Positions 35,191-46,682 of a stretch of 64,000 nt of DNA are shown here, piece after piece. The position numbers were made by a program, and so were the translations under genes. Where the stretch lies: positions 203,829 through 267,828 of the forward strand of contig JAYMGJ010000270.1 of NCBI GenBank assembly GCA_037178675.1. The letters are read 5' to 3'. Below the pieces are notes generated by a model. That model was not told the origin of the DNA and searched no databases. It worked only from the letters and a program-made list of their open reading frames with translations. Source of the stretch: Scleroderma bovista. Lineage: Eukaryota; Basidiomycota; Agaricomycetes; Boletales; Sclerodermataceae. How positions within the stretch are numbered: the stretch's first letter is position 1; every line of letters starts with the position of its first letter.

Positions 35191-37182
35191 ATGGCGCTTC
35201 CGCACCCTCATCAGCACGGCCACGCTGCTACAAGTATCGAAGAAGTACCTTTCATTCCTCCACGACGGTCTTGGTCGTTCTATCTCGTGCTGGTATTTAT
35301 TGTGATCCCTTTGTGGTCGACGATACCCATTGCATGGGTGTCCGTCATATATACCCTGTGGTTCGGTAGCTTCTTCCGGCTTAGTTGGACTGCTACATCC
35401 TGGTTCGCCATCGCGTTTTGTGAGGTGGGTCAAGCCTCGCGTCAACGTCCAACTGCACTGACAACCACAAAGGTAGTATTCAGCGTACATCACTTTGATT
35501 TGGTGAGGTCTATCTCTGGTCCACCCTCGAATAGCCCGCGCAATCCGGAAGACACGAAAGCGGCGTTCATCCGCGTCTTAAAGTGCGGCCTTGCGAATGT
35601 TGTTGAGGGGGACATCGACGAAGAGTCCCTAGACGAGGCCATACCTAGCAGTCCAGCTGAGCCGATTGTCCAACTCAGGGCGGACGACCCTCGTGCCTTG
35701 GACTTTCGGGCATCCATAAGAGCATGGTATGTCCGCCTCGCCCGATCATCTTCGGTCTGCGACAAATCCGATTATATCAAGGTTTCGCAGAGCGACTTGG
35801 TCGTCCATCAAAAGGCGGGATGCTTACTCGTATCTCCACTGGGTGTTCTACAACAGAGCGATGCCTTCGTTGGAGTCCCTGCCCGAGTGCCATCGCGCGC
35901 TGTTGGATGAGGCTCTCCTAAATATAGAGAAACGTGCTGGAAGAACAGTTCCAGACGAACCGAGTGTCGGGGTTCAGCCTATCCGACTTACGATAGACGA
36001 GGTGAACACCCAGTGGCGCCCACTGACTTGGTATGTTATAGTGCTGGCTGCCAATTGGTTTATCAAACATTGGCTGGTCCATTCACATGGCGCACGGTTT
36101 GGCTCCTACAACGGTCTAGAGTAAGTTACATGAAGAATGGGATACGGGAACCTTGCTAACGTGTCTCCACAGTTATTTCGTGTGTATTCCGCCATCATGG
36201 GACCCCGCCAATGGCCAGCGACCGATCGTGTTTTTGCATGGCCTCGGCTTGGGCTTGGTGCAGTACAAATTGGTCTTGAGCAACCTGTTGAAAAATCACG
36301 GAGACCGGCCCCTTCTGGTGCCCATGCAACCGAACATCAGCCAGAATATCTTCCACCCGAAGTTCCTAGAGCCGATGCCGAGACACAAGATGACTGCCTG
36401 CTTAGTGGGCCTTTTGAGAGAATTGGGTTGGGTGCCTTCGTCGGACGACCTCCTTGAATCTGAAGCAAAAACCAATGTCCATGGGGTTGTTATATTGAGC
36501 CACTCTTAGTATGTCATCTGCTGTGCCACCTCACAAGCTAATCCATTAGATAGTGGCTCGTTCGTTCATGCATGGTTCTTGAAAGCATACCCCCACTTTG
36601 CCGTGCGCTCGTGCTTGGTAGATCCGGTTGCGATTTGCTGCTGGGAAGGCGGTAAGTGTTCTGGAAGTTTACCGCCTTGCCTGATGGTTGAGAGAGCTGT
36701 GCAGACATGTGTTACAATTTCATCTACAGTCAATGTTCTACGGTAAGACGGAACCGTCATGGCTGTGCTTTATCTCATGCCACTTTCCTCCAGGGATTAG
36801 ATCTTCTGATGAGATACTTGGTGGGTACCGAACTTGGAGTTGCAAATACCCTCCAACGCCACTTCGATTGGCCATCGAATTCTCTGTGGTTTGAAGATAT
36901 TCCAAACGCGTGCGACCCCGAGAAAACCCTCGTTGTGTTAGGGGGTATGGATGCTATCCTTAATGCCGAGGTAAGTGGTTGATCATATCAGCACCCCAGA
37001 TCTGCCGAGGACTTTGAATGACTGGAACTCATTATGCTTTAATGCAGCGTGTCCGGCGATACTTGACCTCTCATGGGGTCGGCAAAGGCCTCTATTATGA
37101 CGCAAAGGGCAGCCATGGCAAGCCCTTAGCAGGTCGTGGATGTGGGCACGATACCATCGCGAAATGGCTGCAGGGAGCGTAA
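35191..37182 (+). CDS. Membrane-anchored alpha/beta-hydrolase-fold protein
   Basis: The N-terminal part has hydrophobic segments (SFYLVLVFIVIPLWSTIPIAW, VIYTLWFGSFFRLSWTATSW). A middle region with RAWFRRATWSSIKRRDAYSYL follows, then a third hydrophobic stretch, WYVIVLAANWFIKHWLV. The hydrolase core starts with YFVCIPPSWDPANGQRPIVF. It has an oxyanion-type LHGLGLGLVQYK and, after an intron at about 36508-36554, a nucleophile elbow ILSHSYGSFVHAWFL (S-x-S-x-G). Candidate acid and base residues are in LVVLGGMDAILNAE (D) and in GRGCGHDTIAKWL (H). Stop TAA 37180-37182. Likely a lipase, esterase or acyltransferase at an internal membrane. The substrate is unknown. Confidence 0.8.
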
Positions 37183-37480
37183 CAATTATAACTACTGCGA
37201 GCTGCGGCACGTTGCGATGGGTTCATGGATTAGCGCGAGGGGAGGAAGTTGCCGTGGGCTAGATGGTCGATTGTAAATAGTGGACAAATGGTGTGCCGAA
37301 CGCGTACGTGTTGGGTGCGCAGCGGGGATGCCATGACCTAATAAGATATTGGGACCCCATCGATAACATAGAAACAACAATAAAGACAAACTTTGTGCTT
37401 GCCTACTTAACGGCTCACACCCCAACGAAGTATCTCTCACTCTTTCCCTCACAAACGTTCAACCTTTTATCCTTCAAGCA

Positions 37481-40400
37481 ATGCCTCCCCGAGGTGACCC
37501 TGGTCGTGGCCGTGGCCGCGGTGGTGGTGGTGGTGGCGGCGGCGGCGGTCGCGGCGGTGGTGGGGGTGGGGGCCCCGGCCCCGGTCGCGGTGGTGGTGGT
37601 GGTGGTGGTGGTGGTGGTGGTGGTGGTGGTCGCGGTGGGTTTGCTGGTCGTGGGGGAGGTCCCAGTCGCGGTGGCCCTCCTCTAGGCACACGAGGTGGTG
37701 CACCTACCGCATCCAGTACCGCATTACCTGGGGCACATGTTAAAGTAGTTGGGGTACGACGAACGGGCTACGGCACTGCCGGTAGACCTCTCAACGTATT
37801 CTCCAATTTCTTCAACATTTCGCTTCCGGATTCCAACATCCACCATTATGACGGTGAGCTTTCTTGCAGTTCGCCTTTCCCTTTGATCACGCTAACACTC
37901 GCCCTTTACTAACTAACTACGTGTCGTGATCTTAGTCGGTAAGTTTCTCGTCGATCATCTTGCATTTAGAGATGTTGATCTGGAAAATCGCCCCGCATAT
38001 ATAGTGATCTTGCCATCCGAGAAGACGTTGCCAGTACGCCTGAACATGGATCTAGTCAGCCACATGATGAGGGTGGAGGCGGTGGATATCTTCACTCCTC
38101 CGGCCGTCTACGATGGTAGGAAAAACCTCTTCGCTCCTAGAGAACTCCCTCTCGGACCGAGTGGCAGCCAAGAGGTGAGGTTCTTCTCCAAGCCCAAAGA
38201 CAGCTTCCATTTTAACGCATATACCTCAAAGTTCAACGTTAGCCTCTCGGATGACGCCAACAGGGGAAGCCCTGGAGAAAACACGGCTGGTCGCGGACCA
38301 AAGGTGTACAAGATTCGCCTGACCAAAGTTGCCACGATCAATCCCGAGTAAGTTTCGACCTTGTTCACGTGGATATCCGAGGGATACCTTGACAGGGTGC
38401 TCAACCGGTACATTATGGGGCAACAATCCCACGACAATACGGTTCTGACCGCGTTAACGGTGAGCACCGATGTGGCTCCCTGCCTCATGCTAAAGAAGCT
38501 CCAACCCAGGCGTTGAACGTCGTGATCCGAATGGAACCAACCATGAAATACCCGTTCAATGTCCGGTCCTTCTTCACCGATCGAGAGACTAAAGACATCG
38601 GGTCGGGATTAGTCCTCTGGAGGGGCTATTTCCAATCCGTGCGGCCTGCTATCGGTAGCCTTCTCGTTAACGTCGACATTTCCACCGGCACGATGTACAA
38701 GGCTGGTTCCCTCATGGATCTGTGTCTTGAGTATATAGGTAAACCACGGCAGCCACAAGTTTTAAGCCCGAGGGCGGGGATTCCCGAGAGGGAGATACTT
38801 CGATTGCAGAGATTCATATCTGGGATTCGAATCATGACCACTTATTCTGGGAATCGTGTACGGAAGACTCCACGAGTGGTAAAGAAACTCAGTAGGGCGG
38901 GCGCAGCTAATTTAAGCTTCACCATGCGCGATGGTACAAGCATGACGGTCGCGCAATACTTCCGAAGCATTCTCAACCGCCCTCTCCAATTCCCTGACAA
39001 CCTTTGTGTTGAGGTGAGTACTCTGCCGGTAAGATCATCGTCCCATGACAAGGTTCGTTTAGGTTGGAACTGGGGCGCTCATCCCCTTGGAACTGTGTGT
39101 GGTCCCTCCGGGGCAAATCATGCGCAAGCAAGTCCCGCCCGAGAAGACCAAGGACGTTCTCGAATTTGCCACCAAGAAACCTCATGATCGGTTGGCAAGC
39201 ATTACCAATGGACTTGGTGTCGGTTAACTTCTAAATATTATATTTCTGTCATCCTTAATCCAATTCTTAAGATTCTCGCGTACGGGCAGTCACCGTATGT
39301 CCGCGAATTTGGTATGCAAGTTGACGACACCGCTCCCGTCGGCCTCACAGCACGAGTGCTGCAGCCGCCAAAACTGAGGTACGGACAAGGCAGCCCCCAG
39401 CCAGTCGTTGTAGGTCCAATCGCTATTATATTTTTCATGTGGTGCATATGCTCTCAAATCTGCCTAGACTCCACAGAATGGGGCTTGGAATATGTACGTC
39501 CTTCTCTTTGGAGGCATTCAGTTTGCTTCACAACTAGTTAGGATCGACAAGCGCTTCTACAATCCAGCTGCTATTGATCGTTGGATCGTGGTAGTATATG
39601 AACGGCAACAACGATTTGGCCAGCAAGCAGCTCAAGATATGATCGCTGGCCTTGTACATGGCTGCACTGAAGTTGGTATGTGGGTTGGATGGAATATTTC
39701 TTGGCCTTTGTTATTAAATTTTCCCTCAGGTATGAAAGTCGCTGATAACCAGCCGATAGTCACTTGGCAGAACGGCCAGGGTCGCATCGCCGACGTAGGT
39801 CTTTGAACACAATCTAGGATTATGAGGGTCGATAACTCTTTTCTAGCAACTCCGTGCGGCAGGAAATGAGTGTTTCCAGAAAACCAAGCAACGCCCAAAT
39901 CTCATCGTGGTGGTACTGCCCGACAATGCAAATGATATTTACACAGCTGTAAAGCAGTAAGTGAAAAGGCCTATTAAAATTCGTGCATTATCTAACATGT
40001 CTTCTCAGTTTCGGCGACGTAACAGTACGCCCTACCAGTTTAAAATGTGTGCAAAGCTAACATTGTTTGTCAGGTTGGCGTAGCTACGCAGTGCTTGAAG
40101 AGCTCGAAATGCTTCCGAGCGAAACCGCAATACTACGCCAATGTCTCCCTTAAGTAAGTTTTTTTTTACTTCGCCGTTAAATTCTCCACTAAGCAGGTTC
40201 AGGATTAACGTGAAACTTGGTGGAATCAACACCATACCTGACTCACAGTCCGTTAGTGCTTTGACGGATCCAAGGAATCCAACAATCGTTATGGGTATGG
40301 CTTATATTGTCTCGCGTTCCTTATCTCATCGTCTTTCGTAGGTGCTGATGTCATCCATCCGGCCCCTGGGTCTGAAGGTCGACCCTCGTTTACAGCCCTC

Positions 40401-41466
40401 GTCGGCAGTGTCGACTCGAACAATGCGAAATATGTTGCCACTTGTCGTGTGCAGACTTCGAGGAAAGAAATCATCGAGGAACTCAAAGAAATGGCGAAGG
40501 TATCTGACCCCCAATATGCATTGCCCAGTTCTGACCTGATCTTTGCAGCATATCTTGTCCATGTACATGAGATACCGCCAGTTCATGGAGAAGAAGCCGG
40601 GTAATCCTGCTCCTACGCGATTGATATTTTTCCGGGGTTTGTCGACTCAAATTTACTTGAACCCTTTCTGATATCTCAACGACTTTTAGATGGCGTATCC
40701 GAAGGCCAATTCCAACAGGTCTTGGATTTTGGTACGTCACTCTTGAACGATCTTTACTACTTATTTCTGACAATTCATTACAGAACTCGAGGCCTTACAA
40801 GGTACCTTGATTTGCTTTACCGCAGGTGCCCCGAGTAAATTTCTCTCCCACAGAGGCTTGTAAGGAACTGAAAATCAACCCGAAAATCACGATGATTGTT
40901 GTGGCCAAACGCCACCACGTCCGGTTTTTCACGCAGAACCCGCACGACGCAGATAGGAGTGGGAACTGTCCCGCAGGCACTGTGGTTGATAGCGTTGTAG
41001 CTCACCCGACGGAGTTCGACTGGTACTTGCTCAGCCACGGTGGTCTACTCGGGACCAGCCGGCCTGCACATTATAATGTTCTTTACGACGAGAACAACTT
41101 CAAGTAGGCCTGCCACTACTTATTTGTGTCTATGACTTACCACATTCACTGCAGTGCGGACAATCTACAGGCGTTGTCTTTCGCCTTATGTCACGTATAC
41201 GCGCGGTCCACTCGTTCTGTCTCCATCCCCGCGCCAGTTTACTGTGAGTTTTCTAATATACTTGTTGTTACCTATCTCATACTGTCCTAGATGCGGATAT
41301 CGTTTGTAGTCGTGCCAAAAACCATTATGATCCGCAGGGTGGTCTCAACCTTTCCGATACTGCGACGCAAACCGATACCTCGGCCGCTGACAGTGCACTG
41401 GAGGCCTACAAGAGGAACTTCAAGCCAATCCATCAAAGTATGGCCACTCTAATGTACTTCTCTTGA
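37481..41466 (+). CDS. Argonaute (full-length, catalytically competent-looking)
   Basis: Small-RNA-guided slicer of the RNAi pathway. The N-terminus is a roughly 70-residue Gly/Arg-rich RGG tail with poly-Gly runs. The N domain follows ([19 protein letters not shown]). Next are linker/PAZ sequences ([36 protein letters not shown]) and the MID domain ([33 protein letters not shown]). The PIWI domain has [13 protein letters not shown] (Asp) and [16 protein letters not shown] (glutamate finger). It also has [13 protein letters not shown] (Asp, its codon split by an intron at about 40636/40690) and [18 protein letters not shown] (His, 41068-41070), so the DEDH tetrad is intact. The C-terminus is [11 protein letters not shown]. 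At least 15 exons. Dicer and RdRP are not in this window. The minus-strand proline-rich frame opposite the tail is a shadow. Confidence 0.96.
37589..37630 (+). repeat. (GGT)14 coding microsatellite in the Argonaute tail
   Basis: Fourteen perfect GGT units encode 14 consecutive glycines. They sit within a wider GGT/GGC/CGC-rich tract (about 37510-37680). Perfect trinucleotide runs are length-unstable, so the tail length may vary between strains. Confidence 0.95.
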
Positions 41467-41651
41467 TTCTTTTTCCGCTACCAAATCGCACCGAAGTCCA
41501 TACATTCTTGTCACGATTCCCGGCATTCCAATACTGTTACAATATTCTCGGTACTTGTGGTAAAGTAGTAAAAACAGTGAACGATGTTTACGTGTCAGTT
41601 GTAATTAGGAGAACTCGTTTCCGGGAGCAGCTAGTGTAGCATGTGTGCAAG

Positions 41652-42252
41652 CTACAAGTACACGCCATAGTCACTTTCTCGTCGACTCTCTTCATTTGTC
41701 GGCCCAGTTGAAGTGGAATTCACATCCAAGTGCCCGGAGGTACTACTTTCCCTGACTGGGGCAGCTGGGGATTTTTCTTGGTGTACAGGGGAAATGCCAT
41801 GGTGTGTTAATGCAAGTTTGAGCATGAATATGCGCTCGTCCTGCGAGGCTCTGGATGTACTCAGGTTCCCTGGTGGATGCCAACGAGGAGTCGTAATACG
41901 TGCATTGTGGTCTCGTTCTCTTCGACGGCCTGACGGACATCTGGATCTTCCGTGTAATCCTTTAGTTCATCCTGGGTGCGCTTCAAATGCGCGATGGAGT
42001 TCTGTAGTCGGGCGATCTCTATCATTTCCAGTATTATCGCGATGGACATGATCGTGTAGTACCCATATGAAGGAGCTCACCGTCTGACGCGACCTCGGGA
42101 TCGAATGCGACTGCTTGCTCAAGAGTAAACGGCTGCAGGTACTTTGGATGGTACTCCATATCTGAGTGTTGACTCGGACGCTGGTGGTGTTTCCATTTCG
42201 TATAAATGACTCCTCGGACTTGACACTTCCGACTTAGTAAATCTTGAGCCAT
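41652..42252 (-). CDS. Small uncharacterised coiled-coil protein
   Basis: Not recognised. Proposed exons are 42252-42081, 42019-41904 and 41850-41652. They give [40 protein letters not shown] and EIARLQNSIAHLKRTQDELK. The next segments are DPDVRQAVEENETTIASQ and DERIFMLKLALTHHG, then a polar tail ending at TAG 41652-41654. The heptad-like segment keeps its register only if intron 2 (41851-41903) uses a GC donor (CAAT|GCACGT). A GT-AG alternative shifts into a short cysteine-containing frame. If ATG 42252 is the start, it overlaps the HIS4 start codon; the in-frame ATG at about 42160 (MEYHPK) is an alternative. The coiled coil suggests a subunit of a larger complex. Confidence 0.65.
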
Positions 42253-44935
42253 GTCTCCACCATTTCTCGCTCTACTCGACAGTGCAGCGGAGGACAGCGT
42301 CCTCCTCGCACTCTCTCGCGTCACACCCGTGATTGTCAAGCCTTCAGAGGTCGTTCCGGAGTCCGTGAATCAGTACGTACTCGTCGACGATGCTTCAACC
42401 GAGATCGATCACATCGTGGCTGCCCTCGACGCTGGGGCAGAAAAGGCGGTCGTTCCCCCGACCATTGCCAAAAAGCTGGTTGGGATTGTCCCGCCCAACC
42501 GCCTCCTTCTGTTGCTCGACGCCGCCAACGTTAGTGCAGTACCTGACTCGCTCCGTAATGCCGTATGCGGGGTGTTGCTCAAAGCACCTTCGACCGATGT
42601 CGACCTCATCCAATCCTTATCCACCTTCTTTTCTGGCTTGACCATATACGTATTATCCGCAGACGATCCGTCCACATCTACGATCACGAAACTTGCTGCC
42701 ATCGGTGCTTCCCTAGTCATCCCTCTCCAGCGGCTCACCGTCGGCCCCACATCCCAGTCCCAGATCAACGTCGGGGATGCGTTCCTCGCACCCCTCACCT
42801 CAGACAGATCCGACGGGTTATTCCCTACCATCGTCTCTTCGCACGCTGAAGGTGGCAGAACCCTCGGACTTGTCTATTCTTCCCGCGAGTCCGTCAGGGA
42901 ATCCATCCTGACTGGCAAGGGCGTGTACCAGTCACGCAAACACGGGATATGGCGCAAAGGTGAAACATCGGGTGCAACACAGGATGTTATCCAGATTCGC
43001 ATGGACTGTGACCGTGACTCCCTCGAGTTCCGTGTCGTTCAACACGGCGTAGGGTTTTGTCACTTGAACCAATCATCTTGTTTCGGAGACGTTGACGGGC
43101 TTTCTGCACTCGAGCGCACCCTCAAGGCTCGCCTTGCAGATGCCCCTGAAGGCTCCTACACCAGCCGATTATTCAAGGATCCGGCATTGCTTCGAGCAAA
43201 AATCATGGAAGAGGCGGATGAACTCTGCCGGGCTGGCTCCAATGAAGAAGTCGCCTTTGAAGCTGCTGATCTGATTTACTTCGCGTTGTCGCGGTGCGTC
43301 GCTGCGGGCGTCAGTATCAGAGATATCGAGCAGTCATTGAATAAGAAGGCACGGAAAATCACAAGGAGAACGGGGAATGCAAAAACCCAGTGGGCGACGA
43401 GTGGATCTCGTCCTAGCAATCCGCCTACATCCACCTCTGCTATTCACCCAAATGACTCGATCCGCATGCAGACATCGGATTTAGCTACTCTTACACCAGA
43501 AGAGCGGAAGCAGCTGCTCAAGCGTCCTGTCTTGAGCTCTGACGAGATGATCGCCAAGGTTAAACCAATTGTTAATGATGTACGGGCACGAGGAGACAAT
43601 GCTTTACTTGAGCTCACCGCCAAATTCGACAAAGCACAACTAGACACGCCGGTCCTCCTTCCCCCGTTCTACCCTCCATCTTCAGGGGTTCACAACTTAG
43701 ATCCCGCTGTTAAAGATGCCATAGACATCGCGTACGCCAATGTGCGTAAGTTCCACGCTGCACAAGTTGATGGCAAGACGCTGGTCGTAGAAACGATGCC
43801 CGGCGTGACTTGCTCGCGCTTTGCGCGCCCGATCGCACGTGTGGGACTCTACGTTCCCGGAGGTACAGCAGTATTACCATCAACGGCTCTCATGCTTGGC
43901 GTGCCAGCACAGGTTGCTGGGTGCGAACAGATTGTTATCGCGACACCCCCTCGCTCGGATGGCAGTATCTCCCCTGAGGTTCTATACGTGGCGCACCTGG
44001 TAGGCGCTCGTGCCATCCTCAGGGCTGGAGGCGCCCAGGCAATTGCCGCCCTTGCCTATGGTACACAAACATGTCCCAAAGTCGACAAGATCTTTGGGCC
44101 CGGAAATCAATGGGTGACAGCGGCAAAGATGTTTGTGCAGAATGATACAGAGGCCTTAGTGTCGATTGATATGCCAGCTGGACCATCCGAGGTGTTGGTA
44201 CGTCAGAAATCTTCCCCGAACGCTATGCCCGCTCTGAACAGGTGTGGGCACCGCGTTCGTTGTTCTTGCTATGAATAACGAACGCGGTCCCCCCCTTTTT
44301 GCTAGGTGATTGCAGATGAGGATTCCGAACCCGCTTTCGTCGCTGCGGACTTGCTCTCGCAAGCCGAACATGGTGCTGACTCACAGGTTGTCTTGGTTGG
44401 CGTGTCCCTCTCCGATGCCAAACTAGCTCAGATAGAGGCCGAGGTCGACAAGCAGGCCCATGCGCTGTCACGCATTGATATTGTGTGGCAAAGTGTTTCA
44501 CGCAGTCTCATCGTCAAGACGCGAAGCCCAGAAGAGGCATTACAATTTTCCAACGAATATGCACCTGAGCATTTGATCATATATCTTCGAAATGCACCAG
44601 CCCTGGTCAGCCATGTCAGAAACGCCGGAAGTGTCTTCGTGGGTCCTTATACACCCGTCAGGTGTGTTCTTTGGATGGTTGTTATCGTCTCTGTGCTAAT
44701 AGTGTCTCTTGGTAGCTGTGGAGACTACGCGTCAGGAACGAACCATACTCTCCCTACAAATGGGTATGCAAGACAGTTTAGCGGTGTCAACACCCAATCA
44801 TTCCAAAAGCACATCACTTCCCAAGAAATCACCAAGGAGGGGCTCGAAAAACTGGGACCCGTCGTTGCTACACTGGCGGACTGCGAAGGCCTCCAGGCTC
44901 ATGCAACTTCCGTCCGGATACGGCTGGAGACATAA
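42251..44935 (+). CDS. HIS4: Trifunctional histidine biosynthesis protein His4 (PR-AMP cyclohydrolase / PR-ATP pyrophosphatase / histidinol dehydrogenase)
   Basis: Carries out steps 2, 3 and the last two oxidations of histidine synthesis. Exons 42251-44197, 44306-44661 and 44716-44935 encode about 840 residues. Domain order is N-terminal region, then HisI-type cyclohydrolase ([20 protein letters not shown], with [11 protein letters not shown] zinc-site residues). HisE follows ([20 protein letters not shown] ... [18 protein letters not shown]). Then HisD has [63 protein letters not shown] and EYAPEHLII. Catalytic residues for all three parts look intact. Intron 1 (44198-44305) is long and contains a strong hairpin. 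The start [15 protein letters not shown] is shared in position with the opposite gene. Confidence 0.97.
44250..44288 (+). repeat. 12-bp hairpin inside HIS4 intron 1
   Basis: ACCGCGTTCGTT (44250-44261) pairs perfectly with AACGAACGCGGT (44277-44288) around a 15-base loop. The 108-base intron is about twice the usual length here, and the stem sits between its donor and the C/T-rich acceptor. Confidence 0.8.
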
Positions 44936-45148
44936 GTGCACAATAAATATGTCTATGTCTTGCTTGCATGCGATGAATCCATTTGTTTGTGCCACCTGGT
45001 TCGAACATTGCATCAGTCTCAATGAATCAAGGGCCAGAAAAGTTTAGTGTCATCCAAAGCTCATAGGGTAATGTCTATTGCGAGGACGTGTCTATGCCCG
45101 AACATAAGTAGTAAGAACGAAAAGATTGCGAAGCGCAAAGCATGGATA

Positions 45149-46565
45149 TTAGTTGGTCCTGTAAAGTGCACGCTTTGCAACCTTGACGATAAGAGGGGTG
45201 TCTGGGAATGCAAGTGCTTCAAGGTTTGTAGCATACTGGATTGGTCGTTAGCCTTTATCCAAAAGGGATATCGATTTAAAACGCACGGGTGTTGGCACGT
45301 CCGCACCAGTGACACGCTCGACAGGGGCATCGAGGTAGTCGAAAGCCTCGCTCTCAACTATTTGTGCGCAGATTTCGCTACCCACGCCAAACATAGGGAA
45401 GCCACCCTCAACAATGACTAGCCTAAGTAAAGGATAAGCACGAAGATAGTATGGAAACGGGGTGAAGACAGGTCTCACCGGTTGGTCTTCTTGACTGACG
45501 ACTTGATGGTACTAATGTCCAGAGGACGGATGGAGCGAAGGTTGATGACCTCAGCTTTGATACCCTCCTTGGCAAGAATGTCAGCAGCCTCCATACTGTG
45601 CGTGACCATTTTGCTATGTGCGACGATGGTAACGTCACCCCCCTCGCGCTCGACCTTTGCTTTTCCGATAGGGAGCAGGAAGTTATCCGACAAAGCCTCC
45701 GCCGACACGGGGAATGAGACACCGTACATCATTTCATTCTCCAGGAAAACAACGGGGTTGGGGTCCCGGATGGCTGACTGTATGTGAGGACGTATAAGAT
45801 GGGGTAAAATTGTTGACATCGAAGACAAATACCTTGAGTAGACCTTTGCAATCTTCAGCATTCCACGGGCTGACGACCTTCAAGCCAGGTATTTGACCAT
45901 ACCACGCTGCGTAGTCCTGGGAGTGTTGAGCAGCAACACCAGAAGCAGCGCCGTTGGGACCGCGGAAAACCACGGGACAGGGGACATTGCCACCTGACAT
46001 ATAGTAGGTTTTTCCGGCGGAATTGACGATCTGGTCGATAGCTTGCATGGCAAAGTTGAAGGTCATGAACTCGCAGCTGTGTCTCAAGTAAATATAAGGA
46101 GCGCATAAGGCACGTATGGAACTTACACTGGTCGAAGACCTGCGAGTGCAGCACCCACCGCAAGACCAGCAAAACCCATCTCGGTGATGGGGGTGTCCAC
46201 TACCCGCTTCTCGCCGAACTTGTCCAGGAGACCTTTGGTAACCTGGAATGTGACACGATCTGCACGCGAACAAGTACAGGGAACTGGCTGGACGTGCCTT
46301 GTATGCACCGTTGTATCGTGCGACCTCCTCACCCATGACGAAGACGGATTCGTCGCGCAACATTTCCTCTTCCATGGCAATGTTGAGCGCATCACGAACG
46401 GTCATCTGTGTGGTCTGTGAGGAAGGTGTGTAGAAAACATTAGGAAAGCAGTGTTACCGAGTTTTCGCTCTGGGTAGCATAACAGCGAGCGAGGGCACCA
46501 CGAAAGGATGGTGAAGGTCGTGCACGCATAGGGCGAGAGAGAGCGGCGCGGACAGCAGCCATCAT
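45149..46565 (-). CDS. PDB1: Pyruvate dehydrogenase E1 component subunit beta, mitochondrial
   Basis: Part of the pyruvate dehydrogenase complex making acetyl-CoA. Exon 1 (from 46565) encodes a mitochondrial presequence ([21 protein letters not shown] ... ARCYATQ). The enzyme reads [55 protein letters not shown] and [19 protein letters not shown]. It continues [39 protein letters not shown] and [19 protein letters not shown]. The C-terminus is [20 protein letters not shown], then [20 protein letters not shown], with TAA at 45149-45151. The intron at 46243-46297 uses a GC donor (CAAG|GCACGT). Thiamine diphosphate-interface residues look normal. Shares a 117-base divergent promoter with the SDR gene. 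Confidence 0.96.
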
Positions 46566-46682
46566 GAATTTTGGATGGGGAGGGAGGCGAAAAGCAAAAC
46601 CGAAATTTGGAACGGACGAACGCGGAACTTGTTCGAAGCGAAACTGTGGATTAGATAATATAAACGACCAGTGCGTCCACCA

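Noticed and set aside
34922..35191. Open frame between the unknown protein and the hydrolase
   Set aside because: It follows the stop of the upstream gene and shows no conserved sequence; likely UTR and promoter.
37467..37703. Minus-strand frames rich in His or Pro opposite the Argonaute start
   Set aside because: Artefacts of the GGT/GGC repeat read in reverse (CCA/ACC).
44990..45020. GGTTCGAAC-like T-loop sequence suggesting a tRNA
   Set aside because: No flanking acceptor, D or anticodon stems can be drawn around it.
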